Origin: Marinirhabdus sp050859505
GTDB taxonomy: Bacteria > Bacteroidota > Bacteroidia > Flavobacteriales > Flavobacteriaceae
Length of the DNA stretch: 64,000 nt
Assembly: GCF_050859505.1 (NCBI RefSeq)
Contig: NZ_CP193934.1
Coordinates: 620,001-684,000 of the forward strand
Reading direction: 5' to 3'
In this document: positions 33,316 through 42,132 of the stretch, one piece after another
Layout: every line of letters starts with the position of its first letter
How positions within the stretch are numbered: position 1 is the stretch's first letter
The notes under the pieces: generated by a model
Databases searched by the model: none
What the model saw: only the letters and a program-made list of their open reading frames with translations
What the model was told of the DNA's origin: nothing
Position numbers and translations under genes: made by a program

Positions 33316-33612
33316 TTAAATGTACTCTTTTACCAATCCAATTAAGGTATTGGCATCTTGTTCTCCAGATTGGCGCCATTTCATTTCGCCGCCTTTGTAG
33401 ATCATTAAGGTTGGAAGACCTTTTACTCGTAACGCTTCGGCAAGCTCGTTATTTTTTTCCACGTCTATTTTAATCACGCGGGCTTTGTCACCAAGGGCAG
33501 CGGCTACGTCTCTAAGTACGGCGTGCATCCCTTTGCAGGCTTCGTCCCATTCTGCATAGAAGTCTAGCAATACGGGTACTTGTGTTTCAATTAATTCTCC
33601 AAATTTGGACAT
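33316..33612 (-). CDS. Thioredoxin-fold protein with incomplete active site
   Basis: The 98-residue protein has a complete thioredoxin fold: VLLDFYAEWDEACKGM, VIKIDVEKNNELAEALRVKG, LPTLMIYKGGEMKWRQSGE. The CGPC site reads Asp23-Glu-Ala-Cys26, so the first cysteine is replaced by Asp and disulfide exchange of the usual kind is not possible. Related proteins in Flavobacteriaceae, as I recall, often lose both cysteines, which suggests a conserved non-redox or single-thiol role. A -7 box lies 22 bp upstream, and the metallophosphoesterase gene precedes it in the same direction. Confidence 0.85.
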   Translation of the reverse strand: MSKFGELIETQVPVLLDFYAEWDEACKGMHAVLRDVAAALGDKARVIKIDVEKNNELAEALRVKGLPTLMIYKGGEMKWRQSGEQDANTLIGLVKEYI

Positions 33613-33634
33613 AATCGTTGCAGTATTAGTTCTA

Positions 33635-33642
33635 CAAATATA
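33635..33642 (-). promoter_or_regulatory. -7 box of the thioredoxin-like gene
   Basis: TATATTTG on the minus strand matches TAnnTTTG. The -33 position reads GCTT, so the upstream element is weak. It gives a leader of about 16-20 nt before the ATG at 33612. Confidence 0.5.
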
Positions 33643-33666
33643 GTATTTATGGCTGAATAGTAAGCA

Positions 33667-34890
33667 TTATGCATCGCTAGGCTTCTTTTTTAAGGTAATT
33701 ACTGTTACTTCTGGCCAAATCCCTACTCTTCCAGGATACCCTAAATAGCCAAATCCTCTGTTTACATTAATATACCGCCCGAATTCCTCATAAATTCCAG
33801 CCCAATTTTCATATCTATATTTTACGGGGCTCCATTTGAACCAGCCAGGAATTTCAATCCCAAATTGCATTCCGTGGGTGTGACCACTTAGCGTTAAATG
33901 TATATTTTTATCGTTCATCTTCACCTCTTCCTGCCAGTGAGACGGGTCGTGACTCATTAGAATTTTAAAATCGGTTGTTGCAACCCCTTCACAAGCTTTT
34001 TTTAAATCTCCTGCTTTTTTAAATCCGCCAGCTCCCCAGTTTTCTACACCTATTAATTTAATGGTTTCTCCATTTTTTTCCAGCGTGGTGTTTTCATTCA
34101 ACAATAAGCGCCAGCCCATTTCTTTCTGAAGGTTTTTTAAGGTTGAAAGATTTTTATTTTTTTCTATTTCAGAATTCCAGGAAACATAATCTCCATAATC
34201 ATGGTTTCCTAATACCGAATATACACCATCGTTAGCTGTTAAACTTGAAAAGAGCTCTTTCCAGGGTTTCATTTCTTCGGCAATATTATTGACCAGATCC
34301 CCAGTAAAAAGTATGACATCGCTTTTTTGCTGGTTAATTAGATCTATTCCGTAGGAAATTTTTTCTTTATTATCAAAACTACCACTATGAATATCACTTA
34401 TTTGGGTTATCGTGTAGCCGTCAAACGCTTGGGGGAGGTCGTCAAACTCCAGCGCGTATTTCAGGACTTTGTAATTGTATTTACCTTGAATCATTCCGTA
34501 AAGTAGAGAGGCAAAAGGGATTGCAGCAACGCCTAGGGCAATACTGCTAATAAACTTTCTTCGGGAGGGTAGGTAAAACCCAGCTTCTTTTCCGTTAATC
34601 TTAGCAAATACACCCATAAAAAGGCGTACTATATCTTCACCAAACATAAAAATGATTACGAGTAATTTCGGCACAAAAACCGCCAGGAAAAACCCAAAAA
34701 TATACATCATTTTAGGGTTTGTACGTGCTTGTCCGGAACTTAGTGCATATACTAAAAGAGACAATACAACAAGTGAACTTAATGCATACAGAACATACAA
34801 CCATGTAGAATTTGTTACGGTACGTACCGCCTGAAAAGCATACAAATCTATAGCAATGTAAATAATAATGGGGATGATCCAGCGGAGCAT
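33667..34890 (-). CDS. Membrane-anchored metallophosphoesterase
   Basis: The 407-residue protein has three to four N-terminal TM helices (about 1-145) and a calcineurin-like phosphoesterase domain with the five usual motifs: ITQISDIHSG, LFTGDLVNN, VLGNHDYGD, LMSHDPSHW and LSGHTHGMQFG. It is similar in layout to YkuE/YaeI-type enzymes, which act on phospholipid-like substrates such as UDP-diacylglucosamine. The frame extends to 34929, but the ATG at 34890 (MLRWIIPIIIY) places the first TM helix at the N-terminus. Confidence 0.9.
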   Translation of the reverse strand: MLRWIIPIIIYIAIDLYAFQAVRTVTNSTWLYVLYALSSLVVLSLLVYALSSGQARTNPKMMYIFGFFLAVFVPKLLVIIFMFGEDIVRLFMGVFAKINGKEAGFYLPSRRKFISSIALGVAAIPFASLLYGMIQGKYNYKVLKYALEFDDLPQAFDGYTITQISDIHSGSFDNKEKISYGIDLINQQKSDVILFTGDLVNNIAEEMKPWKELFSSLTANDGVYSVLGNHDYGDYVSWNSEIEKNKNLSTLKNLQKEMGWRLLLNENTTLEKNGETIKLIGVENWGAGGFKKAGDLKKACEGVATTDFKILMSHDPSHWQEEVKMNDKNIHLTLSGHTHGMQFGIEIPGWFKWSPVKYRYENWAGIYEEFGRYINVNRGFGYLGYPGRVGIWPEVTVITLKKKPSDA

Positions 34891-35230
34891 GGGGTATCTT
34901 TTTTTTTGTAAAGATAGTATTAAAACCAAGGCTATAATATCCTAAAAAAAGTTAAATCGGTTCATGTATGTAGCGCCAAAGTCCACTTGTATTCTTCTAA
35001 TTATTTCTCCAAATATTGATATTTATCTGGTATTGTTACACAGCTTTTATCAATATCAATAGTCAATTAACCCCGAAACCCATTCATTGTATACCCTAAT
35101 ATTTACATTGGGATTATAATGGGTGTTATCTGTAGTAATGCAATTGTTATATATATGTGTATTGAGCAGGGTGTTTAAACAATCCTGTTTTGCAATTTTA
35201 AAATAGAGTTGCCTTAACTAGTTGCTAAAA
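34891..35230. other. Intergenic stretch without a recognisable gene
   Basis: AT-rich sequence between divergent genes. I see no convincing reading frame, RNA fold or repeat; the glycosylasparaginase promoter begins at its right edge. Confidence 0.5.
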
Positions 35231-35265
35231 TTTGTAACTTTTCAGACCTTAAAAACTTAGCTTTG
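35231..35265 (+). promoter_or_regulatory. Promoter of the glycosylasparaginase gene
   Basis: TTTG at 35231-35234, a spacer of 23 bp and TAGCTTTG at 35258-35265 fit the flavobacterial pattern TTG-N17-23-TAnnTTTG. It leaves a leader of about 50 nt before the TTG start at 35320. Confidence 0.6.
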
Positions 35266-35319
35266 AAAACAGTAAATGGTCTCTAGGCTTGTGGAAAAAT
35301 CACTAAAACCCAACCTATT

Positions 35320-36336
35320 TTGAAAAGAAGAAAATTTATACAAAATACAGCTGCAGGAGCCGTGGGAGCTACGTTTGCAATGACCGCAATGGCGTGTACC
35401 GATGAAAATAAAAAAACAAGGAAACCTTCCCAAGATAAAAAACCAATGAGCAAAAAAATGCCCAATCTCCCCATAGCCATCTGTACATGGCAATTCACAA
35501 ATGCCAATAAAACTGCTGGCGATGCTTTAGAAAATGGAAAACCTGCGTTAGAGGCAGCTATTGAAGGTGTTTCGATAGAAGAGCAGAATCTTAAAAATAC
35601 TACTGTTGGAAAAGGGGGTATTCCAGATAGGCAAGGTAATGTAACACTAGACGCTTGTGTGATGGCAACTAATGGTGATTGCGGTGCTGTAATGGCGGTT
35701 TCAAGCACTAGCCACGTGGCAGCCCTGGCGCGAAAAGTAATGGAGGATACTCCTCACGTAATTTTGGTAGGCGAAGGTGCCGAAGAATTTGCAGCCCTAT
35801 CAGGTTTTGAAACTGAAGACTTGCTTACAGAGGAGTCTAAAAAAGCCTGGCAAGAATGGCTTAAAAGCCCAGAATACAAACCCCTTATTAATATTGAAAA
35901 TCACGATACTATTGGGATGCTTACCATGGATAAAAAAGGTGACATCGCAGGAGCTTGTACTTCAAGCGGACTCTCCTACAAAATGAAAGGCCGTGTGGGT
36001 GACAGCCCTATTATTGGTAGCGGCTTATTTCTGGATAATGAAATAGGTGGCGCCGTAGCTACAGGAATGGGCGAAGAAGTAGTGAAAACAGTAGGTAGTT
36101 TTTTAATAGTAGAACTCATGCGAAACGGTATGTCCCCACAAGATGCCTGTGAAGAAGCTATAAAACGAATTGTAAATAAAAATGACACCTACAAAGACTT
36201 TCAGATTGCATATATCGCTATGAACAAAATGGGCGAAACAGGAGCTTATTGTATTCACGAAGGCTTTACTATGATGAAGTATGAAAATAAAATTAATGAA
36301 AATGTTTTTGTAGACTTTTACCACAAACCTTCCTAA
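35320..36336 (+). CDS. Glycosylasparaginase (N4-(beta-N-acetylglucosaminyl)-L-asparaginase), exported
   Basis: The 338-residue Ntn-hydrolase splits the GlcNAc-Asn bond of N-glycopeptides. The autoprocessing site is His195-Asp196-Thr197 in NIENHDTIGML, with Thr197 as nucleophile after cleavage. Downstream GRVGDSPIIGSGLFLDNEIG and TGMGEEVV form the substrate site. The N-terminus has a twin-arginine motif (KRRKFIQN) and ends in a lipobox-like TAMAC (Cys26), so Tat export as a lipoprotein is likely. The start codon is TTG at 35320; the first in-frame ATG would remove the twin-arginine motif, so TTG is preferred. Confidence 0.9.
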   Translation: MKRRKFIQNTAAGAVGATFAMTAMACTDENKKTRKPSQDKKPMSKKMPNLPIAICTWQFTNANKTAGDALENGKPALEAAIEGVSIEEQNLKNTTVGKGGIPDRQGNVTLDACVMATNGDCGAVMAVSSTSHVAALARKVMEDTPHVILVGEGAEEFAALSGFETEDLLTEESKKAWQEWLKSPEYKPLINIENHDTIGMLTMDKKGDIAGACTSSGLSYKMKGRVGDSPIIGSGLFLDNEIGGAVATGMGEEVVKTVGSFLIVELMRNGMSPQDACEEAIKRIVNKNDTYKDFQIAYIAMNKMGETGAYCIHEGFTMMKYENKINENVFVDFYHKPS

Positions 36337-36717
36337 TTTTAACACACGATCGCTAATCTAACGAATTTAATGATTAAGATTTCCTTGAGCATCATTGGTG
36401 CAGTGGCCGTGTGATCTATAGTATAATTGCACATTTTTACACAATCATGTTTCCTGCTATGTACACGAACGCTAGAAAGTTTTGGTGATTTAAAACCTCA
36501 AGTATCTGGTTTGCCTTATACAGCGATCTTTCGAAAAGCTATTTTACCCCTCTATTGAAGTGTATTTGGCAAACACTCTAAGTGTTAAGGTTGCAGTTAC
36601 GGAAGTCATCCTCTACTGTTCTTACAGCGTATGTTTTAGGCATAAAAAGCAGTAAACTAACTTGTTACCCACTACGTAGAAACACGTATTTTTTCAAAAT
36701 CGGAATATTCCTACAAA
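36337..36717. other. Intergenic stretch without a recognisable gene
   Basis: About 380 bp with stops in all frames. The only structure I see is a small hairpin AACACT-CTA-AGTGTT at 36572-36586. Confidence 0.45.
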
Positions 36718-36744
36718 TTGCAATGGCTTTTTTTTATAGCTTTG
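36718..36744 (+). promoter_or_regulatory. Possible promoter of a small RNA
   Basis: TTG at 36718-36720 and TAGCTTTG at 36737-36744 resemble TTG-N17-23-TAnnTTTG, with a spacer of 16 bp, one short of the range. No coding gene follows on this strand, but a terminator-like hairpin does. Confidence 0.45.
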
Positions 36745-36750
36745 TCATAC

Positions 36751-36830
36751 ATAAGTAGGTTGATACTTTAGGGTGTCGATCAAATTTGGGGCGAAAAGTC
36801 ATCACATCTGTGATGGCTTTTCCATTTTTA
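36751..36830 (+). ncRNA. Candidate small RNA of about 80 nt
   Basis: A -7 box at 36737-36744 is followed by about 42 nt without an ORF and then a strong hairpin: 14 bp with one mismatch (GAAAAGTCATCACA at 36793-36806, TGTGATGGCTTTTC at 36809-36822), ending in CATTTTTA. Promoter plus terminator at this spacing is the layout of a small RNA. No known RNA family was recognised. Confidence 0.35.
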
Positions 36831-36946
36831 CCTCAATACACTTTTTAAAAACGCGCTCCGCTTCTTTTTTAAAAGCACTCGGCAACCTGAGTTTTGGATG
36901 TTTTATTCATCTAGCGTTATCTGCCGAATTGTTTTGAAAGCTACTT

Positions 36947-39127
36947 TTAGTTAGAACGTATTTCAATTTCATCCAGCTCGTAGGTGCCGTCAAAATCTCC
37001 GTTGCCGCTTCCTATATATTTCCATGCAATATGACCTCTTCCAACAATACAGGACATATCTACATTTCCTGAGGGAATCCATTCGGGAAAACCATCGTTG
37101 TCGCTTACTACAGTTACAGAACCCAACTCAATCCACATAGCCGAAGTAATCGTATTTTCATTTCCATCCCAATTACCAGCATACAGAACTTTCAGTTCGC
37201 TTCCATCATCAAAACTATTCGAGGTTTTAAAATGTAAGGTTTCGCCCGTCTGCGTATCAAAATTAACTTGAGGAGTGATTAACCAACCAATAGAACTGGG
37301 ATCACCTGAATTGAAAGACCCCATGCGGGCCGAAATACCTAAAGACATATTCTCATTACCGTCAAACCAAGCTTCCCAGGTTTCGGTGCCAGCTTCCATA
37401 TAATTGGTCCATCCATTTCCCGTAATAGGTGAATTGATTGTTTGAGTTTCAAAAAAATCTGCAAATAATACCGTAGCTCCTACAGCATCTGCCAGACCAC
37501 AGTCTACTATAGGAGGATCGCACCTGGCTTCAGAAAAATTGATATCGTTAAGATCCCTCACCGAAAGTACAGACTCATCATTACTGAAATTTCTAGTATA
37601 AATAGCTGTGATATTTCCTGATCCGTCCGCTAGCAATTGCGATTTGAAATTGGCAAACGTACTGGTGAACAATCGAATATTTCCTGTATCGTTACAGCTT
37701 TGTAACGTACGCTCTCCATCAAAATTATCTGCAGGTTCGCCTGCGTAGGTAAGACCAATTTGAGACGGGAGAAATTGCATATGGTTTAGGTTTATCAATG
37801 TATTTAGGTCGTCTGCGTTCAATTGATTCGCCTGTTTTGTTAGGGGTGTTAGCGGCACAATTTTTTCACCTCCTACCACATATTGACTTAAAACTGCATT
37901 CGGGATTTTAACGATGTTATTTACATTTTGAATCCCTAGCGTGAGGATTCCTGTATCTTCATCTACCGCCAGACCATTTAAGATGATATACACTTTACGA
38001 CCTATTTCAAAAGTTTGATATATATCATTTTTGTCCATAATAACACGCAATCCCATACGTGGATTGTTGGGGCCTAAATCTTCGGTTTCTGGGGTATTCT
38101 GAATAAAGATTTCATCAAAGAAATTACCTGCCTCGTCACTCGAAATTACATAGCCTTCTAGTAGCAACAAATCTTCATCCAATCCAAAGGCTGCATAGCT
38201 GTTGCCTGCTTGCTCATATCTTGCGCGAACCGCTGCGAAAGTTGTAGTGGGCTCAAGCATTGGGTCCAATGGTTTTGGCTCGCATCGTTCGGGAGACGCA
38301 AAAACGATGTCATTAGGATCCCGTATGACCAACACATTTTCATCTCCAAAGAAATTTCTGCTTAAAACTGCTGTTATCGTTCCAGAGCCATCTGGAATAG
38401 CTATTCCTCTAAAATCTGCAAACGTGCTAGTTTGAAAAAGAATAGAGCCTCCATCTTCGCTACAACTTTCTACTAATCTATCGCCATCAAATTCGTCACC
38501 TGGTTCGTTGGCAAATGTTAATGTTAGTTGACTTTCGGTAAATTGGGCGTTTGGAAGTTGAATTAATGTATTCACATCACGGCTGGTAATTTGGCTTAGG
38601 GTTTTTACCGTTGGAATGAGCGTGTCTTTTTGAGCTGAACGTAACATAAATTCATCTTCTACGGGTGCCGAAATTTTATCAATTTCGTTTGTATTCAATA
38701 CTCCCAAAGTAACTACGCCACTGTTAAGCCCTACCGAAAGTCCATCTAATTTTATAAAAATTTTCCGTCCAATTTCGTATTTGGTAAATAATGGATTTAC
38801 ATCTAGTAACACTTTAATTCCTGCCGTTGGATTTTTAGCTTCATCCTGAAGAATAAGCTCTTCAAAGAAATTTCCACTCTCATCGGTAGAAATTACAAAT
38901 CCGCTTAGAAACGTATTTGTACCTTCAAACGTAGCTGTTTTTGCACCTGTTGCCTGGGCAGATTCCAAAGTTGCTATGACACTGGTAATGGAAACTAGCT
39001 CTCCTTGCAATGCTGGATCGAAACTAGCTGTTTCTGGCACTTCGTATTCGTCATCTTCCACACAAGAAGAAATACTACCCATAAAAGCTACTAGGAGTAA
39101 GATGTTGTAAAATTGAAATGTTTTCAT
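36947..39127 (-). CDS. DUF5689 lipoprotein with two repeats and a C-terminal choice-of-anchor-like domain
   Basis: The 726-residue lipoprotein (ISSC lipobox) has two copies of a DUF5689/OB-like module: each has a GFVISTDESGNFFEELILQD-type stretch, followed by LTLTFANEPGDEFDGDR-like and SRNFFGDENVLVIRD-like stretches, at about 40-280 and 300-540. A C-terminal domain (about 555-726, GNGWTNYMEAGTETWEAWFD) resembles choice-of-anchor J. It is probably exposed on the outer membrane. Its gene follows the TonB receptor gene by 30 bp, like a SusD-type partner of SusC. Homologues often sit beside secreted nucleases, and one diverges here. Confidence 0.78.
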   Translation of the reverse strand: MKTFQFYNILLLVAFMGSISSCVEDDEYEVPETASFDPALQGELVSITSVIATLESAQATGAKTATFEGTNTFLSGFVISTDESGNFFEELILQDEAKNPTAGIKVLLDVNPLFTKYEIGRKIFIKLDGLSVGLNSGVVTLGVLNTNEIDKISAPVEDEFMLRSAQKDTLIPTVKTLSQITSRDVNTLIQLPNAQFTESQLTLTFANEPGDEFDGDRLVESCSEDGGSILFQTSTFADFRGIAIPDGSGTITAVLSRNFFGDENVLVIRDPNDIVFASPERCEPKPLDPMLEPTTTFAAVRARYEQAGNSYAAFGLDEDLLLLEGYVISSDEAGNFFDEIFIQNTPETEDLGPNNPRMGLRVIMDKNDIYQTFEIGRKVYIILNGLAVDEDTGILTLGIQNVNNIVKIPNAVLSQYVVGGEKIVPLTPLTKQANQLNADDLNTLINLNHMQFLPSQIGLTYAGEPADNFDGERTLQSCNDTGNIRLFTSTFANFKSQLLADGSGNITAIYTRNFSNDESVLSVRDLNDINFSEARCDPPIVDCGLADAVGATVLFADFFETQTINSPITGNGWTNYMEAGTETWEAWFDGNENMSLGISARMGSFNSGDPSSIGWLITPQVNFDTQTGETLHFKTSNSFDDGSELKVLYAGNWDGNENTITSAMWIELGSVTVVSDNDGFPEWIPSGNVDMSCIVGRGHIAWKYIGSGNGDFDGTYELDEIEIRSN

Positions 39128-39156
39128 AAGTGAACGTATTAAATTGATTCTACTTT

Positions 39157-42015
39157 TTAAAATCGGATATAGACGTTTGCGTAATAGGTGGTGCCATTTC
39201 CAAAGAAATATCGTGGCCCAAACAGCCTTCCATTGGGACGGGATACGTCTTCTTTTAAGTCCCTAAAATTGGAAACTCTTCCCTGTTCAAATCCGCCTGT
39301 GGTATATTCTTGATTCAAAACATTGTTTACCGTGGCAAAAAAACCGACATAATAGCTTTTTATACGCCACGACTTTCCTCCAACAATATTCACCAAAAAA
39401 TAATCGTCGAATTCCTGTTGCAACAGTAAATTTCTAGCTTCATCTTCGTTATAATTGCTGAAGGGCAAGCCGTCAAAATCCTGATTAAAATTGGCAGTTC
39501 TCGCCAGATTATTCACGTCTATATAGGCATTGGAAAAATAATTTGTGGTTACGCCTACCCACCAAAATTCTGGATCGCGATATTCAAAACCTAGTTGATA
39601 GGCACGCTCTGGCCCGCTTGCTACGTGGTAATTTTTCAGTTTTGTGGTGCCATCGCCAAAGGTTAGTGGGCCTTCAAAATCGTCACTTGTAAGATATAGA
39701 TTAGGGTTGTTGTTAAAAATATATTGTCCTACCGAAGCGGCTCCCTTCAGTTTAAAAGTGGGCGTTAGTTGCGCTTCAATGCCTAGCTCACCACCCATAT
39801 TCTGTGTTTCAATACCTGTTACAATTTCTTGTACAAAGGCACTTTCTTCCAGGCCTATTCCAGTAAGATTTTCAGCAAAATAGAAACCAAGATCGGTCTG
39901 GTTTTTTGAATTAATATAAAAACCCGTGAGTCGTGCCTTTACAATTGGAGAACGGAAAATATAACTCACATCTGCATTCTGAATTTGTTCCGTTTCCAAT
40001 CCTAACACCACATCATTATTCTGTCTCGCATTGCTAAAAGAATTTCTAAGCGTTGGTGCTTTGGTACCATATGCCACATTCAAATCAACTAAATGACGCC
40101 CCGTAATTTTATAGGTCGCACCGCCTTTTACACCGTAGTTTGTGAAACTCAATGTTTCACCTGGACCAAAGGAACGGTTGCCAGGATAATTTCCATTTTC
40201 GTACAAACCTGTGCGTTGGTAGTTGGTTTGCCCGGCGGTTACTGCAGCATAAAAATCTGCTTTTCGGTATTTGAATGCTCCTTGGATAAATCCTGAAAAT
40301 ACAGTTGCATCCAGATTATAATTGTACTTGTACCGTTCGCCTTCTTTTACAATCCTGTTGCGATTACGCAAATCGCTTTGCGCAATGTCTCCCACGATGG
40401 TGTTTACATCATCTTCAGCAAAAAAATCTACATCCAAATAGCCTGTACCACCTAATAAATCTTTCAGGTTGGCAAAATTTTCACTTTTCAGCGTTCGGTA
40501 GATTATGTTTCCACTTAAATTAATATTCTCTGAAATTTCAGAATTTACAATGGTGTTTACCGTAATCTGAGTATCGTCTACACGATCTTCTTGTACTACG
40601 TAAATTGAATTGCCCCCGTTGGCGATATTGGTTTGGTTCGTATTTGCTTCATACAAAGCTTCCCAATCCAATTGTCCATTATTCAAAAATTCTTGCTCTG
40701 CCAGATAGGCTTGCTGAAAATCGAACGCTGAAGGGTTTTCATCCTGAAGAAAAAAACTGGGAAGTCTTTGGTAATAATTTCCAAAGGGATTGCGGGCGCC
40801 TCCCAAATACGCTTCTTGTCCGTTCACGGTTACAAGTCGCGTCCCGCCATTATCGATACGGGTGCTGCCAATCTTGCCAAATTGATACCCTACGTTGGTA
40901 TTGATATGGGTCTTATCGTTTACATCCCAATAATAATTCAGTAAAATAACGGGTTCTTCTACTTCCCGGATGCTAGTATTTCTAATTTTCCCATCTTGAA
41001 AACCCCAATTTGGATTGTATTGGATTCCTTTTAAATCTCGCACTTCCTGAGTAACTGCAGTGGAACGTCCTCTTCGGTTTGGCGTATAAAATGCGGAGAG
41101 ATTTATACTATGATTGGTATTCAATTTCTTTTCAACGGAAACAAAAAAGGAATTTGCGTCGTATACGGTTCCTTTTTGATATCCTTCCTCTCCATAACGC
41201 CTGGACGCCAATACCGAATATGCCCAACCACTAGCCAGCAAGCCACTGTTGTAGGAACCCATTATCCTGCCACGGTAACTGCGATTCGCCAAAGCATACG
41301 AAACACGTCCTCCTTTACGGTATTTTGAAGCGCGCATCACAATATTGGTGGTTCCAGCGATATCACCAAACGTGTATTCGCTAGCAGAACTCCCCATAGA
41401 AAATTCCCGTTCGCGCTGCGCATCGTTCAAGCCACCCCAATTGCCCCATTGCGGACGCCCATTGAACTGTTTGTTCATTTCAACACCATTAATCAGTACT
41501 TTTCCATTGGCATTGTCTAAGCCTCTAGGTCTAAAAAAGGTAGCACTAAAGTCGAAAGCCGCAGCATTTAAAAATACATCCCGGGAAGCCTGAAGTAATC
41601 CTGAAATATTGAAAGAAGTACCATCGTCCTGGTTTAACTCCGCATCGCTTAGGCTAATAATTCCTATTTGGGCTTCAATTTCAGTGAGATCTATGGAGAA
41701 AAGAATGGGATCCAGATTAATACTGCTGCCGTTTTGGATGGTAATGCGAATCTTTTTTGTTACATACCCATCTTTACTTACCAAAAGCACCTGCTCCCCT
41801 TGAGGGAGTTCTACACTGGAAATATGAAATAGCCCCAGCGCGTCTGTTGTGGTTGTAAAAACACTGGATACAATCCGTATTTCAACATTGGACACAGGCT
41901 CTGTAGCGTCAGAATCTATGACCCTTCCCATAACAATAGCCTCTTGCGCTAGAAGCGAAACACCCCAAAAAAGAACTAAGAATAGGGCAGCATAGAAGTT
42001 TTTCATTCTAAACAT
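39157..42015 (-). CDS. TonB-dependent outer membrane receptor
   Basis: The 952-residue receptor has a signal peptide (FYAALFLVLFWGVSLLAQ), a carboxypeptidase-like regulatory domain (about 27-115), a plug domain with RPRGLDNANGKVLINGVEM and SASEYTFGDIAGTTNIV, and a C-terminal beta barrel ending in YYANVYIRF. It takes up a substrate too large for porins, driven by TonB. The adjacent DUF5689 lipoprotein and divergent nuclease suggest breakdown products of DNA or phosphate compounds as substrate, which is inference. The start is ATG at 42015 or 42006. A -7 box at 42047-42054 and a palindrome lie upstream. Confidence 0.92.
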   Translation of the reverse strand: MFRMKNFYAALFLVLFWGVSLLAQEAIVMGRVIDSDATEPVSNVEIRIVSSVFTTTTDALGLFHISSVELPQGEQVLLVSKDGYVTKKIRITIQNGSSINLDPILFSIDLTEIEAQIGIISLSDAELNQDDGTSFNISGLLQASRDVFLNAAAFDFSATFFRPRGLDNANGKVLINGVEMNKQFNGRPQWGNWGGLNDAQREREFSMGSSASEYTFGDIAGTTNIVMRASKYRKGGRVSYALANRSYRGRIMGSYNSGLLASGWAYSVLASRRYGEEGYQKGTVYDANSFFVSVEKKLNTNHSINLSAFYTPNRRGRSTAVTQEVRDLKGIQYNPNWGFQDGKIRNTSIREVEEPVILLNYYWDVNDKTHINTNVGYQFGKIGSTRIDNGGTRLVTVNGQEAYLGGARNPFGNYYQRLPSFFLQDENPSAFDFQQAYLAEQEFLNNGQLDWEALYEANTNQTNIANGGNSIYVVQEDRVDDTQITVNTIVNSEISENINLSGNIIYRTLKSENFANLKDLLGGTGYLDVDFFAEDDVNTIVGDIAQSDLRNRNRIVKEGERYKYNYNLDATVFSGFIQGAFKYRKADFYAAVTAGQTNYQRTGLYENGNYPGNRSFGPGETLSFTNYGVKGGATYKITGRHLVDLNVAYGTKAPTLRNSFSNARQNNDVVLGLETEQIQNADVSYIFRSPIVKARLTGFYINSKNQTDLGFYFAENLTGIGLEESAFVQEIVTGIETQNMGGELGIEAQLTPTFKLKGAASVGQYIFNNNPNLYLTSDDFEGPLTFGDGTTKLKNYHVASGPERAYQLGFEYRDPEFWWVGVTTNYFSNAYIDVNNLARTANFNQDFDGLPFSNYNEDEARNLLLQQEFDDYFLVNIVGGKSWRIKSYYVGFFATVNNVLNQEYTTGGFEQGRVSNFRDLKEDVSRPNGRLFGPRYFFGNGTTYYANVYIRF

Positions 42016-42046
42016 ACTAACTAGTAATTTGTAAGGGGAGTGTACA

Positions 42047-42054
42047 CAAATTTA
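42047..42054 (-). promoter_or_regulatory. -7 box of the TonB receptor gene
   Basis: TAAATTTG on the minus strand fits TAnnTTTG and overlaps by two bases the palindrome at 42053-42076, which fills the spacer of this promoter. A repressor bound there would block polymerase. Confidence 0.6.
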
Positions 42055-42076
42055 CCTATTTCGTACGAAATAGGTA
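42053..42076. promoter_or_regulatory. Perfect 24-bp palindrome, probable operator
   Basis: The half-site TACCTATTTCGT is followed at once by its exact reverse complement, with no mismatch over 24 bp. It lies between the divergent TonB receptor and nuclease genes, inside the receptor promoter. This is the form of a binding site for a dimeric regulator. The regulator is not in the window. Confidence 0.75.
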
Positions 42077-42132
42077 CTATTTAGCCTAAAATATATACGC
42101 TACTTCACTCAAAATTAATATTTTAGCATACC

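Noticed and set aside
41000..42015. SusD-type gene beside the TonB receptor
   Set aside because: The neighbour is a DUF5689 lipoprotein without SusD helices or RagB motifs.
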